Below are positions 22,307 to 30,399 of a stretch of 40,386 nucleotides of DNA, piece by piece (position 1 is the first letter of the stretch; each line of letters opens with the position of its first letter). The notes below the pieces were generated by a model. The model was not told the origin of the DNA. It saw only the letters and a program-made list of their open reading frames with translations, and made no database searches. The translations under genes and the position numbers were made by a program. The stretch lies in the IMG/VR virus record IMGVR_UViG_3300042922_000291, positions 1 through 40,386 of that record; one strand, written 5' to 3'. This DNA is from a virus.

Positions 22307-22885
22307 CTATTTCTCCTCTATTTTTTTTATTTTATTTTCAAACTCGGAATAATCCGGTTTATTTCTGGTTAAATCTGTCACAGTTACCTCTGAATCATAA
22401 GTTCTAACTTCAATTTCTTCCTCTTCTTCAGCTCTTAACTCTATTGATGTGGACGAATACACAGGATTTCTTCTCATTGCCAGGGTTATTTCAGTCATCA
22501 AGAAGTCTTTTACATGTCTAATTGGCAATTTTCCTGCTCTTTCTTCAAGTTCATCAACAACTTTATACATATTGAAGCTCCAACCTTTTAATTTTCCGGC
22601 CCTTGCTCCCTTAATAGTTTCTTCATCAGTTATCACTGCTTCAGCTCTGAGTCCAACTTCATCCTCATAAGCTTTGAGCGTTCCTTCTTTAGTTGAAGCT
22701 ATTTTTCTTTCATGGTCCAGCTTCAAATCTACATTGTCCACTTTTTCAAGAGCTTTTCGAAATGCTCTTTGTTCAATTATTTCAATAACCTTGCCTCTTG
22801 GAGTAATCACAGGTCTACTCTCTCTCCCGGGTACGTTGACGTAACCGCTTATATGCAGTCCGTCAGCTCTGATTTCCGCCTTCAT
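22307..22885 (-). CDS. HK97-type prohead protease (U35)
   Basis: Starts at the ATG 22883-22885 (MKAEIRADGLHISGYVN) after GGCGG. Catalytic-type residues lie in LKLDHERKIAS (His) and KLKGWSFNMYKV (Ser). The C-terminal half (ITEITLAMRRNPVYSSTSIELR) matches the family. It cleaves the capsid delta domain during head maturation. The start overlaps the portal gene by 23 bp. Confidence 0.93.
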   Translation of the reverse strand: MKAEIRADGLHISGYVNVPGRESRPVITPRGKVIEIIEQRAFRKALEKVDNVDLKLDHERKIASTKEGTLKAYEDEVGLRAEAVITDEETIKGARAGKLKGWSFNMYKVVDELEERAGKLPIRHVKDFLMTEITLAMRRNPVYSSTSIELRAEEEEEIEVRTYDSEVTVTDLTRNKPDYSEFENKIKKIEEK

Positions 22886-24098
22886 TGTTATCACCGCCTT
22901 TCAATTTATTCATATTTTGTGTTTGATTAGTATTCGGAGTGTAAATTTCTCCTGTTTTAGGATTGTAAAGCACTGTATCTAAGCCTAATTTGATGAAATT
23001 CAATCCTAAAGGCGCCCAATCCTCAAAATACCTCGCTTCATCTGGTTGCATGAAATTTGCATCGATAGCTATCTTATAGGCTTCAAATCGCTCTCTTATG
23101 TCACCTTTTAGAAGCTCTTTGGTGTCAAATGCCCAATAAAAAAAATCCTTCTCGCTTTCGAGTAAGAATTCTCTGTTAAGTGCACATTCAATGGCTCTTA
23201 ATACCGGTAAAACGCCGGTTTTTATGCTATTTGTATAATCTTTGCTTGTGGCAGTACCCTTTGCAATAGCTTCAGAAACAAGAAATATCTTGCTTATTTC
23301 GCCTGAATTTGTTTCTTTATTTTCATTTAACTGCATTTCAACAGAAGTATTAGAAGCTTCCTGGAACTCTAAGCCTTCATTAAGAATAACAACATTATCA
23401 CTATTGTTGCTGTAAAGTTTTTTCCATGCTGCTTTTAAGGCATCAATAGCTTCTTGCGTCAATTTCTTTGGCGATTTAACGAAGCCTTTCTTATTACCAC
23501 CCTTTTTCACAAGAGTTTCTTCAAAAACCAAAGAATTATAAGCTACACTTAAAATCAAACTGTTTTCTTCAATTATACTCACTCCCTGGGCACCATCTTT
23601 ACTATTTCTCAAAACCTTAATAAATTCATGTGGCCAGTAAAATTCCCCATTAACCAGAATTTTATATGATTTAAATATAGGATCATTACTTTTCTGTATG
23701 GAAACATGGGATTCATCTACATAATGCAGACTTATTACATCATTAAAACTTTTGTTAATATAGGCATAACCACCTTTCCCCAGGAAGTAATCGGTAATAA
23801 GTGCGCGCCAGAACTGAACAGCATCAAGAGTATCTCCTGTCTCGTCATTAAGAAGCTTTATTCTGATGTCATCCTTAACCTCTTCGGCCTTGCCGTCATT
23901 GTCCTTATAGAGTTTGACCGGAAGCATTGAAATTGTATCAGCTATGAAGTTAATGCAACTCTTCACGCTTGGAATGTTCAATGCCTGCTCTTTTGTTACG
24001 TATGTATTTCCTAAAAGAGCTTTTAACAAAACATCATCAACTGAAGGTTCTACTACCGGATCAGCTCTCTCTTCTTTTTTATGTTTAAACCATGCCAA
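22863..24098 (-). CDS. Phage portal protein, HK97 family
   Basis: 411 residues: NIPSVKSCINFIADTISMLPVKLYK near the N-terminus, FWRALITDYFLGKGGYAYIN, and a C-terminal EARYFEDWAPLGLNFI block, all portal hallmarks. It forms the dodecameric ring used for packaging and tail attachment. Confidence 0.95.
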   Translation of the reverse strand: MAWFKHKKEERADPVVEPSVDDVLLKALLGNTYVTKEQALNIPSVKSCINFIADTISMLPVKLYKDNDGKAEEVKDDIRIKLLNDETGDTLDAVQFWRALITDYFLGKGGYAYINKSFNDVISLHYVDESHVSIQKSNDPIFKSYKILVNGEFYWPHEFIKVLRNSKDGAQGVSIIEENSLILSVAYNSLVFEETLVKKGGNKKGFVKSPKKLTQEAIDALKAAWKKLYSNNSDNVVILNEGLEFQEASNTSVEMQLNENKETNSGEISKIFLVSEAIAKGTATSKDYTNSIKTGVLPVLRAIECALNREFLLESEKDFFYWAFDTKELLKGDIRERFEAYKIAIDANFMQPDEARYFEDWAPLGLNFIKLGLDTVLYNPKTGEIYTPNTNQTQNMNKLKGGDNNEGGNQS

Positions 24099-24127
24099 TT
24101 TCTCACCGCCTTTCTAATTTAGAACTA

Positions 24128-24364
24128 TTAGCAATACGTATATCCGATAATTTTGATACCTTCAGCATGTTTGTGCTTTAGATTTTCATCATAGGTATTT
24201 TGATAATATTCAAGCTTCTTTTCTAGGTTCTCTGGAGGATTTATTATTATTTCTGGGGACTTAAAGCCAGGCATTTCAATAATTACTCCAACGCTTGTTT
24301 TGGCTTTTATTGCCTGTTTAATAATAAAATCGAGGTCACTCATTTTTTCTAATTCACCATACAT
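24128..24364 (-). CDS. Hypothetical late protein (78 aa)
   Basis: Small alpha/beta protein: helix MSDLDFIIKQAIKAK, strands TSVGVIIEMPGFKSPEIIINP, helix ENLEKKLEYYQNTYDENL, final strand GIKIIGYTYC. It overlaps the Tad2-like gene by 1 bp and is therefore probably translated with it. An accessory partner role is possible; I know no family. Confidence 0.7.
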   Translation of the reverse strand: MYGELEKMSDLDFIIKQAIKAKTSVGVIIEMPGFKSPEIIINPPENLEKKLEYYQNTYDENLKHKHAEGIKIIGYTYC

Positions 24365-24609
24365 TATTCAACAACCTCCCAGTCTTCTGATAGCATATCC
24401 GTTTGACTTGCTAACCACGGAACTCTATCTTTTGGAGCATCTGGATTATTTGTTTGAAGTCCTGTTGTGTCGATGAAAATATAAGGATGCGTCATTTTAG
24501 AGTGCGCATCAGGTCTTTGTAACTCAATAAATATCCCTTTGCCGTTCCATCCTTTACGTCTTACCCTTTTTCCTTGCTTTAATAGTTCAATTGCTTTTCC
24601 AAAATTCAT
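24364..24609 (-). CDS. DUF2829 protein, Tad2-like (anti-Thoeris candidate)
   Basis: 81 residues with GAGAGG before the ATG. Features match DUF2829: MNFGKAIELLKQGKRVRRKGWNGKGIFIEL at the start and VPWLASQTDMLSEDWEVVE at the end. Family knowledge: phage Tad2 proteins are DUF2829 tetramers that sequester the cyclic ADP-ribose-type signal made by Thoeris TIR enzymes. The full core and the closing W-x-x-SQ-x-D-x-x-x-EDW motif are present. Its location between the terminase and portal genes is unusual for an early-acting inhibitor; a low basal or lysogenic function cannot be excluded. Confidence 0.8.
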   Translation of the reverse strand: MNFGKAIELLKQGKRVRRKGWNGKGIFIELQRPDAHSKMTHPYIFIDTTGLQTNNPDAPKDRVPWLASQTDMLSEDWEVVE

Positions 24610-24626
24610 TTAATCATCCTCTCCCT

Positions 24627-26318
24627 TTATACAACCTGAACAGCAAAATCTGAACCAAATAATATTTCTTGCTGTAGTAAAAACATTGCATTTATTAAAC
24701 CTACAACCATGTCGACTTTACCGGCAGATTTCTTTTTATTTACGTATTTATTTAAATTTGTATCCTCTGTACAACGAGCATTCTGGAAATTGATTTCAAG
24801 CATTAAATTCTCATCGTAACAGAAAGTTTTGCTTAGAATAAGTTCTTTTAACAGCTTTGTAGGCATGTGCAAAATGCTTGAATGCTGTTTGATTTCTACA
24901 CATTCATATCCAGCTGCTTCGAGTTTCTGAACAGTACTTATAGCGTTCATTCTGTCATACCCTATTTGCTGTATCTCAACTCCATACTCTTTTTCTAAGC
25001 CTAAAATGTGGCTTTCAACATCTTCATAACTTATTACTTCCCCACTACTTTCAAAACAGACACCTTGTTTTATCAACCTATCATAATCAACTCCTTCTTT
25101 TTTACTCTTTTGTTTCTTTTTATCACCAGGTATGAAGCCCCATATTTTACCATAAACTTTTCCCTTGTACTCTGTCACCATTGCGACAGCTGTATTATCT
25201 TCTGTTAATGATAAGTCCATTCCAAGCCATACTCTTTTGCCTTTCCAGAACGATTTATCCTCTTTAATCTTGCATTCGCGGACCTTAGTAATTTCGATGT
25301 AGCCCTCAACACCAAGGCCTTTATATTTAATATTATTGTGCTTACAAAGGTAGTTTTCACGCTTATTCTCATAATCAATGGCATCATCACGCATTTCTTT
25401 GATAGCTTCAAAGATATAATCATGTGCTACTGCAACCGGATTGCTCTGATAAATAACCAGGTCCTCTGTTTGCCACTTATCATCAAGGAGAAATTCATCA
25501 TCTGGCTCGTATAAAAGTGAAAAGCGTCTTTTGCTGTCTCTTAAGCCGTCTAAGGTTTTCTTGGAGATATCAATTTCATCTGTCATCCCATTGTTATCAT
25601 TAGGGTATTGAGTAGAAATTATAATTCCAAGTTTATTGAACAGTGTTATCTGTGAGGATCTCATTGCCTCTATTGGATAACTATCCATAGCACCGGCTTC
25701 ATCAGCCAGGAACGCATTGGCAAGTTTACCGTCCATCTTGTCTTCAGAATACGCAAGAGGAACATATTCACTATCAGTTAATAGACATCTGATTTCACTT
25801 CTCAGAATCTTAAACACACTATCATCCGCTAATAACGGACTGACTTTAATGATTTTCTTAATTGCTAGCTGCAGCTCTTTTGATAATTTTAAATCCGGAG
25901 CAACAGAGAAGAAACGACTAAACTGAGGATCAGTTAGCATTAAGAGTATAAAAATAACCGCTGAATAGAAAGTCTTGAAATTCTTACGACTTATCTCTAA
26001 TAAAGCGGTTGTATAATATCTTATATCTTTATTCTCATCATTCTTAAGCTTAGTACATAGTGTTGCGACAATTAATAACCAGGCATAGTCTTCCATGCCT
26101 TCATCCATAGTACAAAGCAAATCTGGATGGACCATCAGCTTAAGTAATTTATTTACTTTTTCAAAGGAATTTTCATCAACAAAGGCTTCTTCGTCTTTTC
26201 CGTCAACTATATCAACCCAAGATTGGGCTTGCTTTTTAACATATTTCGGTACCTTACGATTGCCTTTTATCAAGCACCATTGAGCATACTTATAAGCCCT
26301 GCTGTCCTTAACTTCCAT
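24627..26318 (-). CDS. terL: Terminase large subunit
   Basis: 563 residues. ATPase domain: a Walker-A variant SRKNFKT at residues 110-116, Walker B-type LADEAG at ~204-209, and the motif IISTQYPND. Nuclease domain from ~370: WLGMDLSLTEDNTAVAMV (acidic metal ligands) and IGYDRMNAISTV. It pumps DNA into the prohead and cuts it. It overlaps the small subunit by 11 bp. Confidence 0.95.
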   Translation of the reverse strand: MEVKDSRAYKYAQWCLIKGNRKVPKYVKKQAQSWVDIVDGKDEEAFVDENSFEKVNKLLKLMVHPDLLCTMDEGMEDYAWLLIVATLCTKLKNDENKDIRYYTTALLEISRKNFKTFYSAVIFILLMLTDPQFSRFFSVAPDLKLSKELQLAIKKIIKVSPLLADDSVFKILRSEIRCLLTDSEYVPLAYSEDKMDGKLANAFLADEAGAMDSYPIEAMRSSQITLFNKLGIIISTQYPNDNNGMTDEIDISKKTLDGLRDSKRRFSLLYEPDDEFLLDDKWQTEDLVIYQSNPVAVAHDYIFEAIKEMRDDAIDYENKRENYLCKHNNIKYKGLGVEGYIEITKVRECKIKEDKSFWKGKRVWLGMDLSLTEDNTAVAMVTEYKGKVYGKIWGFIPGDKKKQKSKKEGVDYDRLIKQGVCFESSGEVISYEDVESHILGLEKEYGVEIQQIGYDRMNAISTVQKLEAAGYECVEIKQHSSILHMPTKLLKELILSKTFCYDENLMLEINFQNARCTEDTNLNKYVNKKKSAGKVDMVVGLINAMFLLQQEILFGSDFAVQVV

Positions 26319-26853
26319 TTAGGGCCTTTAATAAAGGATTTTCTTCTTTACCGGTCTTCTTAGGTATGCTTCTAAGTGCTGCAGCAATCGTCATTATATT
26401 TTCTTTTTCTATATCTAGGAGCATTTTACGCTTGGCCTGAACTTGCTTATCAAGGGCTATGATCTGCGACTGCATATTATTCTTCATCTTGTAATAAGAG
26501 CTCAAATCATCATTATTGGCAAAAGTCTCTCTGTCATTAGTGAGTTCCTGAATATCTCTATAAAATGATTCTCTTTTTTCCTCAAAATCCATACACTCAG
26601 CTTGCAGCATACAATATCTATTAATAACAGATTCATAAATCGCATCATTTTTTTCGATGCCTTTTAGAAGCTTATTAAGTCTGATAAATTCCTTATGCGC
26701 TACAGGATTAGATTTTACTTCAGGACGTTCCTTCAATGCCGTTCCGGTAGAAAGAGACTTTTCTCCCTTTTCTCTCTGCTTTAATTCAGCTTTTGTCCGG
26801 TGAGATTTCTTTTCATTCACCAAGACTGTAAATGGTTTTGGCGGTGTTGGCAT
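26308..26853 (-). CDS. terS: Terminase small subunit, P27 family
   Basis: Starts at the ATG 26851-26853 (MPTPPKPFTV), eight bases after GGAGG. About 181 residues, basic N-terminus (KKSHRTKAELKQREKGEKSL) then a helical body (KEFIRLNKLLKGIEKNDAIYESVINRYCMLQAE), the P27 TerS pattern. It recognises the packaging site. Confidence 0.88.
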   Translation of the reverse strand: MPTPPKPFTVLVNEKKSHRTKAELKQREKGEKSLSTGTALKERPEVKSNPVAHKEFIRLNKLLKGIEKNDAIYESVINRYCMLQAECMDFEEKRESFYRDIQELTNDRETFANNDDLSSYYKMKNNMQSQIIALDKQVQAKRKMLLDIEKENIMTIAAALRSIPKKTGKEENPLLKALNGS

Positions 26854-26970
26854 CAAATTCGCCTCCTTTCAAAATATAATCAAAATCTGATGTGGGAATA
26901 TTTTATCTTTAAATGGGAGTATGTGGTGTGGGACCTTTTAGGATTTTCAACCTTTACGCCATGGGGGGAC
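26854..26970. other. Non-coding gap upstream of the terminase genes, candidate packaging site
   Basis: A 117-bp gap without a gene, with unusual G-rich plus-strand runs (GTGGTGTGGGACC, CCATGGGGGGACTC) in an AT-rich genome. In P27/HK97-type phages with an HNH gene nearby, the cos site usually lies between the HNH and terS genes. No cohesive-end sequence can be proved here. Confidence 0.35.
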
Positions 26971-27333
26971 TCATTTAATCGGCCATCCTTTTGGATAATG
27001 CCTCCTAGCTATTCTACATGCTAACAAGTCTTGACACTTATGTATTGAATCACAGAAGTCTCTTTGGTCACTTGGATGTTGTATATCCAGTAATGTAAAC
27101 TCATTCCATGCCGTTATTAAGGCATCCATAACCTTTCCTTCTTGTTCTGTTAATCCATCTTCTCTTGTTATCTCATACGTTTCCGCTGTTCGGCTTTGTA
27201 TGTTTGTTATTTGCTCAGTAGGAATAAACCTTGTACTACTACATTTCGGACAGCTGTGTCCGTCTGCAAATCTCTCTGCATAAGCTTTCTCATAATTACA
27301 GTCCATACACTTTAATGTTAAATACCTACTCAT
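26971..27333 (-). CDS. Zinc-ribbon plus helical-hairpin protein
   Basis: I choose the ATG at 27331-27333 (MSRYLTLKCMDCNYEK), seven bases after AGGAG. The N-terminal ribbon has CMDC and CPKC. The C-terminal ~60 residues form two helices around HPSD (VMDALITAWNEFTLLDI, then DFCDSIHKCQDLLACRIARRHYP). The hairpin recalls the Acb2/Tad1-type hairpin, but the match is by eye only. It overlaps the HNH gene by 8 bp. Confidence 0.65.
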   Translation of the reverse strand: MSRYLTLKCMDCNYEKAYAERFADGHSCPKCSSTRFIPTEQITNIQSRTAETYEITREDGLTEQEGKVMDALITAWNEFTLLDIQHPSDQRDFCDSIHKCQDLLACRIARRHYPKGWPIK

Positions 27334-27712
27334 TATTAATCTCCTGTTCTGCAATAATGTTCATTATAACTTCTCTTGGTATCTCTCCACGTTCAGACAT
27401 CTCATGATGCTCTTCGCATAATGTAATTAAGTTATCATTGTCCAGTCTCTTGTCGAAGTCTTCTTCAAGACTAATAGCATGATGAACTTCTAAATCATTG
27501 TAGTTGTATTGATTCTTTGTATCATATAACTTTCTGATACACACCTGGCATAGATACTTATCACGTTCTTTTATCTCTTCACGCTTCTTCTGCCATGCCT
27601 GAGTCCATCTAAATTTATCTTTATTGTTGCCTTGTTTACTTCGCACCGGCTTCTTACCACAATCATACTTACTATCATGGATCCTCATACAATACTTACA
27701 GCTCTTTAACAT
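27326..27712 (-). CDS. HNH endonuclease adjacent to terminase
   Basis: I choose the ATG at 27710-27712 (MLKSCKYCMRIHDSKYDC) after AGAGG. 128 residues: two zinc-binding pairs (CKYC, CQVC), then the HNH core LEVHHAISLEED and DNLITLCEEHHEMSE. HNH proteins beside terminases are known to be required with TerL for cos cleavage in several phages, the likely role here. Confidence 0.9.
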   Translation of the reverse strand: MLKSCKYCMRIHDSKYDCGKKPVRSKQGNNKDKFRWTQAWQKKREEIKERDKYLCQVCIRKLYDTKNQYNYNDLEVHHAISLEEDFDKRLDNDNLITLCEEHHEMSERGEIPREVIMNIIAEQEINNE

Positions 27713-27731
27713 TGTTATCATCCTCTTATAA

Positions 27732-27914
27732 TCATTCTGATATATCAAGCACTTCACAAAGCTTCTTGACATCTACAATAATTGGATTATCTTTGTCTTT
27801 AATGTTTTGAACAATGTCAATATAATTAGTCTTAACACATGCTCTTACATTTTTTAATGTTCTGCTAGAATTATCTAATCTTTGATACTCTTCCATACTC
27901 ATTGTTACCTGCAT
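27732..27914 (-). CDS. Hypothetical small protein (60 aa)
   Basis: GGAGG lies six bases before the ATG. Starts MQVTMSMEEYQRLDNSSRTL, with a helix then strand pattern (NPIIVDVKKLCEVLDI). The EEY-x-x-L motif recalls small phage DNA-associated proteins. Family not recognised. Confidence 0.6.
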   Translation of the reverse strand: MQVTMSMEEYQRLDNSSRTLKNVRACVKTNYIDIVQNIKDKDNPIIVDVKKLCEVLDISE

Positions 27915-27937
27915 ATTAAACCTCCAATAAAAAACAA

Positions 27938-28141
27938 TTATATCTGTTTTATCTTCCCTTTAATTCTTTTGTACTTGTCATGCTTCATACAGTCTTTTAT
28001 GCCATTGAACTTCTTATGGTCAAACTCTTCTATGTCACATGTCTTGAATCTATCGCAAGCAGGATTACCTACTTTGCATAAACATATGAGATAGTCTTTA
28101 TTCCATCTTGTATAACAATTGTATTTTGATATCCTGCTCAC
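27938..28141 (-). CDS. Hypothetical Cys-rich small protein
   Basis: ~67 residues with seven cysteines (YNCYTRW, CLCKVGNPACDRFKTCDIEEF, IKDCMKHDKY) suggestive of zinc binding. The start is uncertain: GGAGG overlaps a GTG at 28139-28141. Near the beginning of the late operon, between the 28408 gene and the 60-aa gene. Confidence 0.6.
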   Translation of the reverse strand: MSRISKYNCYTRWNKDYLICLCKVGNPACDRFKTCDIEEFDHKKFNGIKDCMKHDKYKRIKGKIKQI

Positions 28142-28186
28142 CTCCAAAATAAAAAGAACTCTGTTATGAGCTCTTTCTATTTACTA

Positions 28187-28408
28187 TTATTCTGTTTTAT
28201 TATCTATGCTTGTAACTACACTTTCAATATTGCTTACTGTAGTATCAATGCTGCTAAGTTTATTGTCTACCCAACTTGTATTTGATTCAATACTTGCTGT
28301 GTTGCTGTCCATATTAGTTATGTAATTTTCAATTCTTGAAAACGTCTCTGAGATTTCATTAAGTTTGTCCAACATCCCTTCAAATAAAGCTACTATATTT
28401 TCGTCCAT
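28187..28408 (-). CDS. Coiled-coil small protein, first late gene
   Basis: I choose the ATG at 28406-28408 (MDENIVALFEGML), seven bases after GGGGG. 73 residues, nearly all one coiled coil with a repeated SN-x-x-SI-x-S pattern (SNTASIESNTSWVDNKLSSIDTTVSNIESVVTSID). It is first after the late promoter. No family assigned. Confidence 0.7.
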   Translation of the reverse strand: MDENIVALFEGMLDKLNEISETFSRIENYITNMDSNTASIESNTSWVDNKLSSIDTTVSNIESVVTSIDNKTE

Positions 28409-28436
28409 CTCCATACCCCCTAAAGATTTTTCTTTT

Positions 28437-28465
28437 ATTGTACTGCGGAAAACATTTACATGCAA
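28437..28465 (-). promoter_or_regulatory. Late promoter
   Basis: Minus strand TTGCAT (28460-28465), a 17-bp spacer, TACAAT (28437-28442). It lies between the terminator ending the early operon and the first late gene, and would drive the ~20-kb late operon down to 8225. It may need the sigma-like activator at 28592. Confidence 0.7.
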
Positions 28466-28484
28466 TAATAATCTGAAAAATTAT

Positions 28485-28516
28485 TAAAAAAGGTGCCCAT
28501 ATTATAAGCACCTTTT
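28485..28516 (-). terminator. Early operon terminator
   Basis: Minus strand stem AAAAAGGTGC/GCACCTTTTTT around an 11-nt loop, ending in a U run. It separates early from late transcription. Bases 28517-28591 contain only a 12-codon frame. Confidence 0.85.
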
Positions 28517-28591
28517 TACGGAGGTTTTAAGAACGATACTTGTAGTCACCTTTACATACTACCATTTTCTCATAAAAATACTCTCATACAA

Positions 28592-29008
28592 TCACATGTT
28601 TAATAAATCTAATGCTTGTTCATGAAGTCTATATACATGTTGCCAACTGTAATTATTCTTCCAGGCTATCTCTTCCCAGGTCCAATAATTTATATATCTG
28701 TCCTTTAGTATATTTCTTAGTCTATCATCATCAATAGCATCTATTTTTTTATTGATTTCTGCTTTAGTATCAACATATTTATCAGTGTCTGCATTAATTT
28801 GATTGTTTATGTCTATCATATTTGCCACATTCTCTGACATCTTATCTGTTACATTGCTTCCTCTTGGCATATCCGTTATTACACTTGTAATTTTACATGC
28901 TCTGCTTTGCCATTTTTCAAGTTCTAAAATATTTCTATCGATTTGTTTATCTAAGGTTTTTAAGCGCTTTAAATATTTTATTTTTTCTTTTTGTTCAGCT
29001 GTTAGCAT
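28592..29008 (-). CDS. ArpU/sigma-70 region-4-like late activator
   Basis: 138 residues: coiled-coil N-terminus (LKRLKTLDKQIDRNILELEKW), DMPRGSNVTDKMS, then a sigma-r4-like HTH at ~100-138 (RNILKDRYINYWTWEEIAWKNNYSWQHVYRLHEQALDLL). This is the DUF1492/ArpU type that commonly precedes the late genes in Firmicute phages. I infer it activates the promoter at 28437-28465. Confidence 0.85.
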   Translation of the reverse strand: MLTAEQKEKIKYLKRLKTLDKQIDRNILELEKWQSRACKITSVITDMPRGSNVTDKMSENVANMIDINNQINADTDKYVDTKAEINKKIDAIDDDRLRNILKDRYINYWTWEEIAWKNNYSWQHVYRLHEQALDLLNM

Positions 29009-29416
29009 CTATTCCTCCCATATTAATACTTCAACTCTTGGCTTATCATCAAACCACTTATCAATTTGGCAGCTCACAATACATTTATCATCGTCATATG
29101 CTAGTCCATTAAGACTATCAAATATTATCTTTGCTATGTTATCAATGTCCGGCTTCTTTGTAGGTCTTAATTTGCCATAATAAGCATCTTCTTTTTTAAT
29201 CTTGCTGTAACTACTTGGTATGCTATAGAAACATTTTATTTCTGCCTTTAGTTGACCTGTGAGCTTATTTTGCTTTGCTTCTTGAAAACATATCTTAACC
29301 CAGTTTTCATAGTTCACCGTTGTTTCTGGTGTGTATGTCTTTACGAATTTCCCTTGTCTTGAAAACTTAGGTCTGCCTTTTCCTTTTGGCTCTCCTGGTA
29401 TTGTAAATTTAATCAA
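29009..29416 (-). CDS. rusA: RusA-family Holliday junction resolvase
   Basis: 135 residues with MIKFTIPGEPKGKGRPKF at the start and the catalytic region RPTKKPDIDNIAKIIFDSLNGLAYDDD, giving the three or four aspartates of RusA. It resolves recombination intermediates so concatemers can be packaged. Its start overlaps the methyltransferase stop by 4 bp. Confidence 0.93.
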   Translation of the reverse strand: MIKFTIPGEPKGKGRPKFSRQGKFVKTYTPETTVNYENWVKICFQEAKQNKLTGQLKAEIKCFYSIPSSYSKIKKEDAYYGKLRPTKKPDIDNIAKIIFDSLNGLAYDDDKCIVSCQIDKWFDDKPRVEVLIWEE

Positions 29417-30399
29417 CTTATCATCTCCATTAAATTAATCTGCTTACCAACACTTTGCTTTTGATTTAAAATAATTTTTCTGAATATGCTTTCAAATATT
29501 GGCACCGGTATTGAATTACCTGATTGTTTATACAATGCTCCGTTCAGCTTACCTGGTGTACTCGGATGAACAGATAAAGCATTTTCGAAATCTTCATCTG
29601 AATAACCTTGTAATCTCCAACATTCAATCTCTGTTAAATATCTGTACTTACCATTGCCTAAATCAATTACTCCGCTGTTAGGACTTCGCATTTGTTTACA
29701 TGTTATGGTCCAGCAATAATCTTTTATAACTTCAACTCTCCCATTAAACTTTGACTTAGATGTTTTATTGATTAATTTCAACATGCTTGGTTGAGTTACA
29801 ATGTGTTGCTCTCCGTAATCATCTGATAAAAATTCATATATGCTTTTCATTGGAGTTCTTATTAACTCATCGAAATTGAAATAAATTCCGTCTAAACAAC
29901 TTATGGTAAAGACTCTTTCCCTTGCCTGTGGTAATCCGAAGTCTCTTGCATCCAATACATCAAATGAATTTGTATATCCTAAGCGTTCCATTTCCCTTAA
30001 ATAGCCATTAAAGTTATGTATCATATGTTTGCTCAATACGTTCTTAACATTCTCCCAAATAACAATCCTTGGCTTCCAAACGCCCATTTGATTTATGATA
30101 TTTAATGTTTCCCACATAAGGCTTGACCGTGTTTCAGAACCTTTATCAGCTCCCTTTTGCTTGCCGGCTATGCTGAAATCTTGGCAAGGGCTTCCGTGTA
30201 TTAAGATGTCCGGCTTCAAATTCCAATTAACAACTGATTGTGTTTTATAAGGTAGTTCCTTTGCAAACATTGCGTTGTAACTTCGTACTGCCTTTTCATC
30301 TATTTCAACATAGTCTATTGATTTAACAGGTACTCCTATATTCCTTAATGCTATTCTTGGGCTTCCAATCCCACCAAATAATTCAAGTATCTGTAACAA
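29413..30399 (-). CDS. DNA cytosine-5 methyltransferase
   Basis: 328 residues with C5-MTase motifs: FGGIGSPRIAL (I, ~8-18), SPCQDFS (IV, catalytic Cys72), ENVKNVL (VI, ~116), RERVFTI (VIII), and QSGNSIPVP (X) near the C-terminus. No restriction partner is adjacent, so it is probably a protective methylase. One base after the PAPS-reductase-like gene. Confidence 0.93.
   Translation of the reverse strand: MLQILELFGGIGSPRIALRNIGVPVKSIDYVEIDEKAVRSYNAMFAKELPYKTQSVVNWNLKPDILIHGSPCQDFSIAGKQKGADKGSETRSSLMWETLNIINQMGVWKPRIVIWENVKNVLSKHMIHNFNGYLREMERLGYTNSFDVLDARDFGLPQARERVFTISCLDGIYFNFDELIRTPMKSIYEFLSDDYGEQHIVTQPSMLKLINKTSKSKFNGRVEVIKDYCWTITCKQMRSPNSGVIDLGNGKYRYLTEIECWRLQGYSDEDFENALSVHPSTPGKLNGALYKQSGNSIPVPIFESIFRKIILNQKQSVGKQINLMEMIS

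Noticed and set aside
28518-28591. 12-codon frame MVVCKGDYKYRS
   Set aside because: Too short, no ribosome site, and it ends in the leader of a terminator.
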